This document shows positions 25,899-35,151 of a DNA stretch of 64,000 bases, in pieces. The notes below the pieces were generated by a model. The model was given only the letters and a program-made list of their open reading frames with translations, was not told the DNA's origin and made no database searches. Every line of letters starts with the position of its first letter. Positions within the stretch are counted from its first letter, which is position 1. The position numbers and the translations under genes were made by a program. Origin of the DNA: Streptomyces aureus (GTDB taxonomy: Bacteria; Actinomycetota; Actinomycetes; Streptomycetales; Streptomycetaceae); assembly GCF_000725495.1 (NCBI RefSeq), contig NZ_JNZD01000030.1, positions 1-64,000 of the forward strand, read 5' to 3'.

Positions 25899-27505
25899 GC
25901 GCCTTCGCCGGCACCACCCAGTCCTGGTCGCTCGTCGCCTTCTCCATCGCCGTCACCATCACCCTGCTGCTGTGCGTGCTGACCGGCCCCGACAGCGACG
26001 ATCTCGCCGAGTTCTACACCGGCTACCGCTCGCTGTCCCCGCTGCGCAACGGACTGGCCATCGCCGGCGACTACATCTCCGCCGCGACCGTGCTGACCAT
26101 CGGGGGCGTGATCGCCCTGTGCGGTTTCGACGGTGTCGTGCTGGCCCTGAGCACGCTGCTGTCGCTGCTGGTGTTGATGTTCCTGCTGGCCGAACCCCTG
26201 CGGAACACGGGCGAGTTCACCATGGGCGACGTCCTGGCCCGCCGCATGCCCGGGCGGGCGGTGCGGATCACCGGCTGCGGTGTCACGGTCGCCGCCCTCG
26301 TGCCGATGATGCTCGTCCAACTGGCCAGCACGGGGCAGCTGTTGGCGTTCATCCTCGGCTTCACGGACAGCTCCATGAAGACGGGCTGCATCGTCGGGGT
26401 CGGGGCGCTGATGATCACCTACGCGGCCATCGGCGGCATGCGGGGCACCGCGCTGATCCAGCTCCTGAAGATGGTCGTTCTCCTCGGTTCCGGGATCGCC
26501 GTCTCCGTGCTGATCCTCGGCCGGTTCCACTGGGACCCCGGTGAGCTGTTCACCACCGCCGCGCACCGCAGCGGCGCGCCGGAGGCGTTCCTGCACGGCG
26601 GGCTCCAGTTCGCCGGCGGCCCGCATCCCCGGCTCGACATGATCAGTACGCAGTTCGCCATCGTGCTCGGCGGAGCCTGTCTGCCGCACGTGACCATGCG
26701 GATGTTCACCGCCAACAGCGCCCGCCAGGTGCGGCGTTCGATGTCCTGGGCGGTGTCGTCGGTGGCGTTGTTCATGCTGGTGGCGGGCGTCGTGGCCGTC
26801 GGCGCGACGGCGATGATCGGCCGGTCCGGCGTCACCGCCGCCGATCCGCGCGGGCACACCGCCTATCTGCTGGGCTCACGGGCCGCGTTCGGCCCCGTGG
26901 TGTCCCGGGCGGAGACCCTGGTGTTCACCACGGTCACCACGGCGATCTTCCTGACGCTGCTGGCCTCGGTCGCCGGCATGACCCTCGCCTGCGCCAACTC
27001 CCTGGCCCACGACGTCTTCGCGGGCCGCGGCAAGGGCATGTCGTCCCAGCGCGAGACGGCCTTCGCCCGCGGCTCGGCGCTGGTCGTCGGCGCGCCCGTG
27101 ATCGCGCTCGCGGTGGTCGTCCAGAACAGGAGCCTCCAGCCGCTGGCCACCATGTCCTTCTGCGTGGGCGCCTCGGCGATCGCCCCGGCCCTGGTCTACA
27201 GCCTCTTCTGGCGCCGCTACACCCGCGCCGGTCTGCTGTGCACCCTCGTCGGCGGCACCCTCGCCGTCCTGGTCCTGATGCCGGGCACCCGGCTCGTGTC
27301 GGGCTCCCCGACGTCCGCCTTCCCGGCCGCCGACTTCAACTGGTTCCCGTTCACCACCACGGGCCTGGTGTCCATCCCGCTGGGCTTCCTCTTCGGCTGG
27401 CTCGGCAGTCTGCTCTCCGGGCGCCGCGCGGCCGACCGGGAACGCGGGGTGTACGAGAGCGTCGAGAGCCTGATCCTCGCGGGGCCGCGGCAACGGGGGC
27501 GGTGA
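25895..27505 (+). CDS. Solute:sodium symporter (ActP-like)
   Basis: 536 residues from GTG 25895 with AGGAG eight bases upstream. About 13 membrane segments and SSS-family motifs: EFYTGYRSLSPLRNGLAIAGDYISAATVL split over helix 1-2, MGDVLARR, GGACLPHVTMRMFT and SVAGMTLACANSLAHDV. Coupled to the DUF485 gene by overlap. ActP relatives import acetate, pyruvate or other monocarboxylates with sodium; which one is not clear. A histidine kinase domain is absent. Confidence 0.9.
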   Translation: MSAFAGTTQSWSLVAFSIAVTITLLLCVLTGPDSDDLAEFYTGYRSLSPLRNGLAIAGDYISAATVLTIGGVIALCGFDGVVLALSTLLSLLVLMFLLAEPLRNTGEFTMGDVLARRMPGRAVRITGCGVTVAALVPMMLVQLASTGQLLAFILGFTDSSMKTGCIVGVGALMITYAAIGGMRGTALIQLLKMVVLLGSGIAVSVLILGRFHWDPGELFTTAAHRSGAPEAFLHGGLQFAGGPHPRLDMISTQFAIVLGGACLPHVTMRMFTANSARQVRRSMSWAVSSVALFMLVAGVVAVGATAMIGRSGVTAADPRGHTAYLLGSRAAFGPVVSRAETLVFTTVTTAIFLTLLASVAGMTLACANSLAHDVFAGRGKGMSSQRETAFARGSALVVGAPVIALAVVVQNRSLQPLATMSFCVGASAIAPALVYSLFWRRYTRAGLLCTLVGGTLAVLVLMPGTRLVSGSPTSAFPAADFNWFPFTTTGLVSIPLGFLFGWLGSLLSGRRAADRERGVYESVESLILAGPRQRGR

Positions 27506-27654
27506 GCCCGTCGGGACCCGGGCGGACTCGGGAGCTGGATCGGGAGCGGGAGCGGTGACGGCGGGGGGCGGCTTGGGGGCCCGGCGCCGGCGGCGGGGGG
27601 CGGCTCCGGGTCCCGGTGACGGCGGCGGGGTGGCCGTCGTCACCGGGATCCTCT

Positions 27655-27719
27655 TCCTCAAAGGCTCACGGGTTTGTCCTCAAGGGCTCACGCCCCCGTC
27701 CTCAAGAGCTCACGCGCCG
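27655..27719. repeat. Three 22-bp tandem repeats over ligase stop codon
   Basis: Units 27655-27676, 27677-27698 and 27699-27719 share TCCTCAA and GGCTCACG or AGCTCACG. The stop codon of the minus-strand ligase (27710-27712) is the TCA of the third unit. Confidence 0.85.
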
Positions 27720-29203
27720 TCGACCACGATCTCGCGCTTGAGGATCTTGCCCGTGGGGCCCTTGGGCAGTTCGGCCGTGATCTCGACGATCCGGGGGTAC
27801 TTGTACGCCGCGACCCGCTCCTTGGCGTGGGCGCGGATCTCCTCGGCCGTGGCCTCGGCCCCGGGCCTGAGGGTGACCACGGCCGCGACCTCCTCGCCGT
27901 GCAGGGGGTGCGGCACGCCCACGACGGCGGCCTCGGCGACGGCGGGGTGCTCGTACAGCACCTCCTCGATCTCACGCGGGTAGACGTTGTAGCCACCGCG
28001 GATGATCATGTCCTTCTTGCGGTCGACGATGAAGTAGAACCCGTCCTCGTCGACACGGGCCAGGTCGCCGCTGTGGAACCACCCGTCGCGGATCGCCTCC
28101 GCGGTGGCCTCGGGGCGCTTCCAGTAGCCGGTCATGACGTTCTCGCCGCGGATGGCGATCTCGCCCACCTCGCCCGGCGCGGCCACACCGCCGTCCTCGG
28201 CGACGAGCCGCATCTCGACCCCGCGGATGGGTACGCCGATCGAGCCCGCCTTGCGCGGCCGGTCGGGGTGGTTGAACGCGGCGACCGGTGACGTCTCGGA
28301 GAGTCCGTACCCCTCGAGGACGGCGGCGCCGAAGCGCCGCTCGAAGCCGTGCAGGACCTCGACCGGAAGCGCGGCCCCGCCCGAGACGGCCAGGCGCAGC
28401 AGGCCGGCGTCGAAGCCCTCGGGCAGTTCGGCGTGCAGCAGGGCGGCGTACATGGTGGGCACGCCGAGGAAGACGGTGACCTTGTCGCGTGCGATGACCT
28501 CCAGGGCGCTCACCGGGTCGAACCGGGGCAGCAGGGTCAGCGTGGCTCCGGTCGCCACAGCCACGTTGAGCGCGCACGTCTGGCCGAAGGCGTGGAAGAG
28601 GGGCAGGCCGCCGAAGAGCACGTCCTCCGGGCCGACCTGGAGGAGGGTCTCGGCCGTGGTGAGGGTGTTGCGGGCCAGGTTGCGGTGGGACAGCTCGGCG
28701 CCCTTGGGCGTGCCGGTGGTGCCCGAGGTGTAGAGGATCAGGGCGGCGTCGTCGTCGGCCCGGTCCGGGGTGTCGTGCAGGGGCTCGTGTCCGCTCAGCA
28801 GGGCGTCGAAGGTCGCGGGGTCGGTCACCAGGCAGTCGGTGCCCGTCTCGGCGGCGGCCTTGGTCACCTCCTCGGCGAAGAGCGGGAAGACCAGGGCGGC
28901 CCGCGCTCCGCAGTCGCGCAGGGTGAAGGCGACCTCGCGGGCCTTGAGCAGCGGATTCATCGGGACGACGACACCGCCGGCCCGCAGGATGCCGTAGTAG
29001 AGGACCGGGAACAGCGGGACGTTGGGCATGGTCAGCGCGACCCGGTCGCCCGGCGCGACGCCGCGGTCCCGCAGCAGCGAGGCCACCCGGGCACTGGCGT
29101 CGTCGAGTTCGGCGTACGTGAGCGTGCTGTCGTCGTGGCGGACGGCGACGCGCTCCCCGTGGGCCCGGGTGGTGGCGGCCAGAAGGGTGACGAGGTTGGT
29201 CAT
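27710..29203 (-). CDS. Long-chain fatty acid-CoA ligase type (AMP-binding)
   Basis: 497 residues. ANL superfamily motifs: YTSGTTGTPKGAELSHRN (P-loop), GYGLSETSPV, GWFHSGDLARVDEDGF, IVDRKKDMIIRGGYNVYP and the catalytic Lys in PTGKILKRE. The length suits FadD/class I carboxylate-CoA ligases. Its ATG overlaps the stop of the dioxygenase at 29200 (ATGA), so the two are translated together. In the cluster it could activate a carboxylic acid made by the dioxygenase. Substrate not assignable. Confidence 0.93.
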   Translation of the reverse strand: MTNLVTLLAATTRAHGERVAVRHDDSTLTYAELDDASARVASLLRDRGVAPGDRVALTMPNVPLFPVLYYGILRAGGVVVPMNPLLKAREVAFTLRDCGARAALVFPLFAEEVTKAAAETGTDCLVTDPATFDALLSGHEPLHDTPDRADDDAALILYTSGTTGTPKGAELSHRNLARNTLTTAETLLQVGPEDVLFGGLPLFHAFGQTCALNVAVATGATLTLLPRFDPVSALEVIARDKVTVFLGVPTMYAALLHAELPEGFDAGLLRLAVSGGAALPVEVLHGFERRFGAAVLEGYGLSETSPVAAFNHPDRPRKAGSIGVPIRGVEMRLVAEDGGVAAPGEVGEIAIRGENVMTGYWKRPEATAEAIRDGWFHSGDLARVDEDGFYFIVDRKKDMIIRGGYNVYPREIEEVLYEHPAVAEAAVVGVPHPLHGEEVAAVVTLRPGAEATAEEIRAHAKERVAAYKYPRIVEITAELPKGPTGKILKREIVVDGA

Positions 29204-30372
29204 GCCGGCTTTCTCCTTGAGTTCGTCGCGCGGGGCGCGGCGGTGGCGCGCGGTCGGATCACATCGCGAAGCGTGACCCAGGGGGGTGTGTCCTGGCTAC
29301 CGGCACCCCGGGGTGAGGCCAGCCACAGTCGCAGCAGGTGGCGCCCGGGTTCCGGTGGACGGTGGTCCTCGAACGCCGAGCGGGCGTGCATCACCCGGTG
29401 GGTGTTGACCAGCAGCAGGTCCCCGACCCGGAGGTCGAGGTCGAGCCGGTGGTCCGGGGAGGCGGCCACGGAGTCGATGAGGTCGAAGAGTTCCCGGTCC
29501 TCGGGCTCCAGACGGGGCACCTCGGGGAAGCGCTGGGCGGATTCGAGGTAGCACCGGTTGTACCGCATGCCGGGCGCCCCGGCCGGCCCGCCGGGCCGGG
29601 TGACCAGCGGGGCGCTGGTGCAGGGCGGCTCTCCGGGGGCGTGTTCGTCGCGGCGGTCGAAGTGGTACGTGCGGTGGAGGCGCCCGGCGAGATCGGGGCG
29701 CAGCTCCAGGACGGCGTCGTGCACCGCGGCCGAGCTGACCAGGGAGACCTGTCCGCCGGAACGGGGCTCGCGCAGCGGCATCAGGGCGAGCAGATCGGTG
29801 GGGTCGGTGTGGAAGGGCAGGGCCTCCCGGGTCTGGTAGCCGCGTACGGCGGGGTCGCCCAGGCTCCGGCCGGTGTCCCGGACGTGGCCGAGGACGACAC
29901 CGTCGGCGTTCTGCGGCACGGGGTGCCCCAGATGGCGGCCGATCCCCCAGAACACGGTGCTCGCGGCACTCTCGCCGAGCCGCTCGACGGGGATGCCCCG
30001 GACGACCGCGAACCCACGTCCTTGGTCCAGGACCGCGGAAAGGCGCGCCAGGTCGGCGGCGAGGCCGGGAAGCGGGAAGTCGGCGGCGGTCAGCCTGAGC
30101 AGGGTGAGATCCCGTCGGCGGGTCTCCTGGAGGGCGGCGTCGATCTCGGCGAGCCGGGTCTCCGACAGGTCGAGCCGCCACTCCTCGGGCCCGCCCAGCT
30201 CGGGCCCCTTCCACACCGAGGGGTCCGGGCGGGGCATGGGCGCGGACGCCGCCCGGTCCGTGCCCGGCCTGGGAGCGGATGCTGCCTGATCCGCGCCCGG
30301 CCGGAGAGCGGATGCTGCCTGATCCGCGCCCGGCCGGGGATTGGACGGTGCCCGGTCCGCCGTTCCCGTCAT
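29200..30372 (-). CDS. TauD/TfdA-family Fe(II)/2-oxoglutarate dioxygenase
   Basis: 390 residues. An N-terminal low-complexity tail of about 45 residues holds three 11-residue repeats (RPGADQAASA type). The jelly-roll domain has the HxD motif in LPFHTDPTD and the distal His and Arg in NTHRVMHAR and GRHLLRLWLA. Fe(II) and 2-oxoglutarate dependent hydroxylation is inferred from these. First gene of a two-gene operon with the CoA ligase, divergent from araC across 158 bp that include an operator-like repeat. Confidence 0.88.
   Translation of the reverse strand: MTGTADRAPSNPRPGADQAASALRPGADQAASAPRPGTDRAASAPMPRPDPSVWKGPELGGPEEWRLDLSETRLAEIDAALQETRRRDLTLLRLTAADFPLPGLAADLARLSAVLDQGRGFAVVRGIPVERLGESAASTVFWGIGRHLGHPVPQNADGVVLGHVRDTGRSLGDPAVRGYQTREALPFHTDPTDLLALMPLREPRSGGQVSLVSSAAVHDAVLELRPDLAGRLHRTYHFDRRDEHAPGEPPCTSAPLVTRPGGPAGAPGMRYNRCYLESAQRFPEVPRLEPEDRELFDLIDSVAASPDHRLDLDLRVGDLLLVNTHRVMHARSAFEDHRPPEPGRHLLRLWLASPRGAGSQDTPPWVTLRDVIRPRATAAPRATNSRRKPA
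30241..30339 (-). repeat. In-frame 33-bp tandem repeats in dioxygenase N-terminus
   Basis: Three 33-base units encode P-RPGADQAASA, L-RPGADQAASA and P-RPGTDRAASA (residues 12-44). An unstructured, recently expanded tail ahead of the conserved domain. Confidence 0.85.
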
Positions 30373-30486
30373 GTTCGCCTCCCATCCGTCGGGTGTTCAC
30401 CCGTGGACGAGGGGTCACCCCGCTCGGACCCTGCCGGTGAACGGCGTCATGCTAGGTTCCTCGACCACCGCCGCGCTTGTTCTGGC

Positions 30487-30515
30487 GGGACAGGAGACTT
30501 TGCTTTTCGGGACAT
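30487..30515 (+). promoter_or_regulatory. Candidate AraC operator 1 (GGGAC direct repeat)
   Basis: GGGAC at 30487 and GGGACAT at 30509 are direct repeats 22 bp apart. The same 29-bp layout, with 20 of 29 bases identical, occurs on the minus strand at 31616-31644. Site 1 ends 15 bases before the araC ATG. Confidence 0.6.
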
Positions 30516-30530
30516 TCCTGGAGCGTGCCC

Positions 30531-31532
30531 ATGAGACCGCTGGTCCGCACCGCCGCCCTGAGCGGCTATGTCGAGCTGTGCCGCTCCCTCGGGATCGATC
30601 CGCAGGCACTCCTGAAGCGGGTGGGTCTGGACACCGCCGCCCTCACGGTCCAGGACCGGTGGATCTCCGGCACCGCGGCCGTCCAGGTGCTGGAACTGTC
30701 GGCGGCCGAGTCCGGTCACGAGGACTTCGGGGTCCTGCTCGCGGAGTTCCGCCGTTTCTCCACGCTCGGCCCCATCAGCCTCGTGGTCCGCGAGGAACCG
30801 GACGTGCGCAGCGCGCTCGAGATGCTGATCCGCCACCAGTACATGTACAACGAGATCCTGCACACCCGGCTCTCCGAGGGGGACGGGCTGGCCACGCTGA
30901 AGGTGGATCTGCGGCTCGGTGAGGCGATGGAGTCCCGGCAGGCCACGGAGCTGGCCGTCTCCGCGTACCACCGCATCCTGACGGACTTCCTGCACGCCCG
31001 CTGGCAGCCGCTCTCGGTCTGGTTCCGGCACTCCGCGCCGGCGGACACCTCGGCGCACGAGGCCGCCTTCGGCACCGTCGTGGAGTTCGGCCGCGAGATC
31101 GACGGGATCGTCTTCTACGCCGACGACCTGGACGCGCCCAACGCCATGGCGGACCCGCTGATGCGCGAGTACGCCCGTCAGTACTTCGACGCGATCGCCG
31201 TCCCGAAGGACACCACCGCCGCGGACCGGGTACGCGAACTGATCGAGATCCTGCTGCCGACGGGGCGCTGTTCGATCGAGCAGGTCGCCCGCAGCCTCGG
31301 CGTCGACCGGCGCACCGTGCACCGTCATCTGGCCGCCTCGGGGGAGACGTTCTCCTCGCTCCTGAACGTCACCCGCCGGCATCTCGCCGAGCAGTTCGTC
31401 GCCAATCCCCGGCGGTCGCTGACGGAGATCTCCGACCTGCTCGGGTTCTCGTCGCTGAGCGGGTTCTCCCGGTGGTTCCGCGAGCAGTTCGGATGCAGCC
31501 CGCGAGCGTGGCGCGGCAGCAGGACGCCGTAG
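30531..31532 (+). CDS. AraC-family regulator with arabinose-binding-like N-terminus
   Basis: 333 residues from ATG 30531, with GGAG eight bases upstream. Residues 1-215 resemble the PF12625-type effector domain of the OruR/ArgR/VirS group (LSGYVELCRSLGIDPQALLKRVGL, FGVLLAEFRRFSTLGPISLVVREEP). The C-terminal AraC HTH has LGVDRRTVHRHLAASGETFSSLLN and the LSGFSRWFREQFGCSPRAWR signature. It lies at the centre of the BKACE/dioxygenase cluster, between two similar operator-like sites, and is its likely regulator. Confidence 0.9.
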   Translation: MRPLVRTAALSGYVELCRSLGIDPQALLKRVGLDTAALTVQDRWISGTAAVQVLELSAAESGHEDFGVLLAEFRRFSTLGPISLVVREEPDVRSALEMLIRHQYMYNEILHTRLSEGDGLATLKVDLRLGEAMESRQATELAVSAYHRILTDFLHARWQPLSVWFRHSAPADTSAHEAAFGTVVEFGREIDGIVFYADDLDAPNAMADPLMREYARQYFDAIAVPKDTTAADRVRELIEILLPTGRCSIEQVARSLGVDRRTVHRHLAASGETFSSLLNVTRRHLAEQFVANPRRSLTEISDLLGFSSLSGFSRWFREQFGCSPRAWRGSRTP

Positions 31533-31888
31533 CAACTCCCTTTACGCGCCCGGAATCACGGGGCCGGGCCCGCACCGCGGCCCGGTGACGGCCCAAGCCG
31601 GCCTCCGCGTGGGCGATGTCCCCAAATGACAAATCATCCGTCCCCTGAGGGCAAGCACGCCTCCTGACTCGGCCCTACCTTGGCACCACCGCACAGAAGA
31701 CGCGGTCGGCCGTCGGAGGGAGCCGCACACTCCCCCTGGCTCCCTCCGGACCGGCCGATCGCAGTGGGCCCCGCCCGCGCCCGCTGTCACCGGTGACCCG
31801 CATCGATCCCGCCGGATTCCCGAGGCCCCGCGCCGTACGCGGCGACGCCCCCGGCACGTGATCGCAGATCCGACGAAGGAGACGGACC
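31533..31888. other. 356-bp control region upstream of BKACE gene
   Basis: Contains candidate AraC operator 2 at 31616-31644. TACCTT at 31675-31680 may be a -10 box. The rest to the GTG at 31889 is a GC-rich leader with GAAGGAGA as ribosome binding site. Confidence 0.5.
31616..31644 (-). promoter_or_regulatory. Candidate AraC operator 2 (GGGAC direct repeat)
   Basis: On the minus strand GGGAC (31640-31644) and GGGACAT (31616-31622) are spaced 22 bp and share TTT-rich interior positions with operator 1. It is about 245 bp before the BKACE start. Confidence 0.6.
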
Positions 31889-32941
31889 GTGCACTTCCAC
31901 GACGACTCGCTCTTCCCCGAGAACCAGGAAAAGCTCGTCATCCAGGCCGCCCCGTACGGCCCCGAATGGCTCCCCGGCGACGCCGACGACCTCCCCCTGA
32001 CGATGGACGAGCACGTGCAGGCGGCCGTCGACTGCTACAACGCCGGTGCCACCGTCCTCCACATCCACGTACGCGAGCTCGACGGCAAGGGCTCCAAGCG
32101 CCTGTCCATGTTCAACGAGCTGATCGGACGACTGCGCGAGGCCGTGCCGGACATGGTCCTGCAGATCGGCGGATCGATCTCCTTCGCCCCGGAGGGCGAG
32201 GGCTCCGAGGCCAAGTGGCTGGACTTCGACAGCCGGCACATGCTCGCCGACCTGGACCCGAAGCCGGACCAGGTCACCATCGCGATCAACACCAGCCAGA
32301 TGAACATCGTCGAGATCATGACCGACGACGATCTGGAGGGCACCTCGATCGCCAAGCCCGACTACTACAAGGCGTACCGGGACATGTACCTGGAGGCCGG
32401 TCCGGACTTCTATCTGGAGCACCTCAAGCGCCTCGGCGAGAGCGGCATCCAGCCGCACTTCCAGCTCGCGACCCTCGCCCAGTTGGAGACCGTGGAGCGC
32501 CTGATCCGCTCCGGCGTCTACACCGGCCCGCTGGTCCTCAACTACGTGGCGATCGGCGGCGGTTTCGCGGGCCGGCACCCCGCCGACCTGATCGAGTTCG
32601 TCCGCCGCGTGCCCGACGGCGCCGTCCTGACCATCGAGAGCTCGATGCGTGCCGTGGCGCCCATGAACGCGATCGGCATCGCGCTCGGTGTGCACGTCCG
32701 GGTGGGCAACGAGGACAACCTGTGGCGCCGCAAGGGCGAGCGGATGTCCAGCGTCGAGCAGGTCGAGCAGATGGTGCAGATCTCGCAGGCTCTCGGCCGT
32801 GACATCGCGACCGGCGCGGAGGCCCGAAAGATCTACAGGATCGGCGAGACCTTCTCGAGCACCGACGAGACGCTGGCCCAGCTCGGCATGGTGCCCAACC
32901 GCCGTCCCGGACAGCGCGGTTTCATGCTCCGCGACGCCTGA
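31889..32941 (+). CDS. BKACE-family beta-keto acid cleavage enzyme
   Basis: 350 residues, GTG start with GAAGGAGA. DUF849/Kce-type TIM barrel: metal-binding His pair in VLHIHVREL (H58, H60), LQIGGSISF, YVAIGGGFAGRHP and the GVHVRVGNEDNLW active-site segment with the expected Glu. BKACE enzymes exchange a beta-keto acid with acetyl-CoA to give acetoacetate and a new acyl-CoA. Longer than average (about 280-310), with an N-terminal extension. The acetoacetate-CoA ligase at 37105 would recover the acetoacetate. The native keto acid is unknown. Confidence 0.93.
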   Translation: MHFHDDSLFPENQEKLVIQAAPYGPEWLPGDADDLPLTMDEHVQAAVDCYNAGATVLHIHVRELDGKGSKRLSMFNELIGRLREAVPDMVLQIGGSISFAPEGEGSEAKWLDFDSRHMLADLDPKPDQVTIAINTSQMNIVEIMTDDDLEGTSIAKPDYYKAYRDMYLEAGPDFYLEHLKRLGESGIQPHFQLATLAQLETVERLIRSGVYTGPLVLNYVAIGGGFAGRHPADLIEFVRRVPDGAVLTIESSMRAVAPMNAIGIALGVHVRVGNEDNLWRRKGERMSSVEQVEQMVQISQALGRDIATGAEARKIYRIGETFSSTDETLAQLGMVPNRRPGQRGFMLRDA

Positions 32942-33070
32942 CCCGACGCCCCGCCCCGCCCTCCGGACCCGGCCCACCGGACCCACCTCTCCGGACCCCG
33001 CCGACCGGCCCCCGCCCACCGGGCCCGCCCGGCGTGGCACGCCGGACCACGGCGGAGCCCGCAGCGGTGC

Positions 33071-33098
33071 GGCCCGGTCCCCGCGGCCCGGTCCCCGC
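33071..33098. repeat. 14-bp tandem duplication upstream of oxidoreductase
   Basis: GGCCCGGTCCCCGC occurs twice head-to-tail, then GGCCCGG again, in the 243-bp gap between the BKACE and oxidoreductase genes. Confidence 0.7.
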
Positions 33099-33184
33099 GG
33101 CCCGGGACCGCCGGGGCCAGACCCCCCGGCCCCGGCGGTCCCTTCCTCCCCTCATCCATCCGACACGAACTACGGAGCGCCCCC

Positions 33185-34159
33185 GTGGCCCACGCCATTC
33201 GATTCAAGGAGACCGGCGGTCCCGAGGTCCTGCGCTGGGAGGAGGTCGTCGTCGGCGACCCCGGCCCCGGCGAGGTCCGGATCCGGCACCACGCGGTCGG
33301 ACTCAACTTCGCCGACACCTACTTCCGCACCGGTCTCTACCCCGCGCCGCTGCCCGCCGGTCTCGGCGTCGAGGCGGCGGGTGTGATCGAGGCAGTGGGC
33401 GAGGGCGTCACCGGATTCGCCGAGGGCGACCGGGTCACGTACACCGGAAGCCCGCTCGGCGCGTACAGCACGGAGCGGGTGATGCCCGCCGGCTCCCTGA
33501 TCCGCCTGCCGGACGGCATCCCCTTCGAGACCGCCGCCGCCATGACCATGCGCGGTCTGACCTCCGCGTACCTGGTGCGCAGGATCCACCCGCTCAAGGA
33601 GGGCGACACGGTCCTGCTCACCGCGGCGGCGGGCGGCGTCGGCCTCATCGTCTGCCAGTGGGCCAAGCTCCTCGGACTGAACGTCATCGGCACCGTCTCC
33701 ACCGAGGAGAAGGCCGAACTGGCCCGGGCACACGGCTGCGACCACGTCATCCACTACCGGCGCGAGAACGTGGCCGAGCGGGTGCGCGAACTCACCGACG
33801 GCGCCGGGGTCCCGGTCGCCTTCGACAGCGTCGGCAGGACCACCTACGCCTCCTCGCTCGCCTCGCTGCGCCGCCGCGGACTGCTCGTCTGCTTCGGCAC
33901 CGCCTCCGGGCCGGTCCCGCCCATCGACGCCATGCAACTCGCCGTCCAGGGCTCGCTGTTCGTCACCCGGCCCGCGCTCGCCGACTACATCGCGGACCCC
34001 GCCGAGCGGGCGGAACTCGCGGACGAACTCTTCGGCCACGTCCTGTCCGGACGCATCGGCATCCAGGTCAACCAGCGCTACGCGCTCGAGGACGCCGCCC
34101 GGGCGCACCGCGAACTCGAGGCGGGCACGACCACCGGGTCGTCCGTCCTCGTGCTCTGA
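33185..34159 (+). CDS. Zinc-independent quinone oxidoreductase (MDR family)
   Basis: 324 residues, GTG start. MDR features: VGLNFADTYFRTGLYP, PAGLGVEAAGVIEAVGEGV, GDRVTY, and the NADPH-binding AAAGGVGLIVCQWAKLLG. No structural or catalytic zinc ligands, so it is of the QOR/zeta-crystallin type that reduces quinones or enones with NADPH. Same direction as the dioxygenase, MFS, hydrolase and ligase that follow with short gaps. Its step in the pathway is not clear. Confidence 0.9.
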   Translation: MAHAIRFKETGGPEVLRWEEVVVGDPGPGEVRIRHHAVGLNFADTYFRTGLYPAPLPAGLGVEAAGVIEAVGEGVTGFAEGDRVTYTGSPLGAYSTERVMPAGSLIRLPDGIPFETAAAMTMRGLTSAYLVRRIHPLKEGDTVLLTAAAGGVGLIVCQWAKLLGLNVIGTVSTEEKAELARAHGCDHVIHYRRENVAERVRELTDGAGVPVAFDSVGRTTYASSLASLRRRGLLVCFGTASGPVPPIDAMQLAVQGSLFVTRPALADYIADPAERAELADELFGHVLSGRIGIQVNQRYALEDAARAHRELEAGTTTGSSVLVL

Positions 34160-34208
34160 ACCCACCACTCCCCCGCGGTCAACTCCACTGCCACCAGGAG
34201 GAAGCACC

Positions 34209-35117
34209 ATGGAACACACCCTCGCTCCCCCCGAGGGCGCGCCGGTCCGCGCCCATCACCGCGGCTCCATCCGGGTCGAACCGCTGACCTGCTCGATCGG
34301 CGCGGAACTGTCCGGCGTGAACCTCGGCGACGCCGCACGGGACGACGACCTCTTCGAGGAGATCCGGTCCCTGCTGCTGCAGTACAAGGTGCTGTTCCTG
34401 CGCGACCAGGACATCACGCGCGCCGAACACGTCGCCTTCGCCGAGCGGTTCGGCGCGCTGGAGGACCACCCGGTGGCCGGCAGCGATCCCGAGCACCCCG
34501 GCCTGGTGCGGATCTACAAGGATCTGGACAGCCCGGCCGAGCACTACGAGAACGCCCTGCACACGGACGGCACCTGGCGCGAGAACCCGTCGATGGGCGC
34601 GGTGCTGCGCTGCATCGAGGGGCCGGCCGTCGGCGGGGACACGATCTGGGTCAACATGGCCGAGGCGTACCGACGGCTGCCCGAGGACATCCGCGCCAAG
34701 GTCCGGGGGCTGCGGGCCCGGCACAGCATCGAGGCCACCTTCGGCGCCGTGATGCCCGAGGAGAAGCGGCACGCCCTCAAGGCGCAGTTCCCGGACGCCG
34801 AGCACCCGGTGGTGCGCGTCCACCCGGAGACCGGCGAGGAGATCCTCTTCGTCAACGCGTTCACCACCCACTTCGTCAACTACCACACGCCCGAGAACGT
34901 CCGGTTCGGACAGGACTTCGCCCCGGGCGCGGGCCTCCTGCTCAACTACCTGATCGCCCAGGCCGCGGTCCCCGAGTACCAGGTGCGCTGGCGCTGGACC
35001 CCGAACAGCGTCGCCATCTGGGACAACCGCTCCACCCAGCACTACGCCGTGCAGGACTACTGGCCCGCCGTCCGCCGCATGGAGCGCGCGGGAATCGTCG
35101 GCGACAGACCGTTCTGA
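34209..35117 (+). CDS. TauD/TfdA-family Fe(II)/2-oxoglutarate dioxygenase
   Basis: 302 residues, the classical TauD/TfdA length. Iron-binding HxD in NALHTDGTWRENPS and distal His in NRSTQHYAVQDYWP with the 2-oxoglutarate Arg pair in RRMERAGI. N-terminal VEPLTCSIGAELSGVNL and VLFLRDQDIT are typical. GAGG-type ribosome binding site, 49 bases after the oxidoreductase. Likely hydroxylates the imported substrate. Unlike the dioxygenase at 29200 it lacks an N-terminal tail, so the two probably act on different compounds. Confidence 0.92.
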   Translation: MEHTLAPPEGAPVRAHHRGSIRVEPLTCSIGAELSGVNLGDAARDDDLFEEIRSLLLQYKVLFLRDQDITRAEHVAFAERFGALEDHPVAGSDPEHPGLVRIYKDLDSPAEHYENALHTDGTWRENPSMGAVLRCIEGPAVGGDTIWVNMAEAYRRLPEDIRAKVRGLRARHSIEATFGAVMPEEKRHALKAQFPDAEHPVVRVHPETGEEILFVNAFTTHFVNYHTPENVRFGQDFAPGAGLLLNYLIAQAAVPEYQVRWRWTPNSVAIWDNRSTQHYAVQDYWPAVRRMERAGIVGDRPF

Positions 35118-35151
35118 CCCCCTTTTTCCAACAGCGCGTGAGGTGATGACA

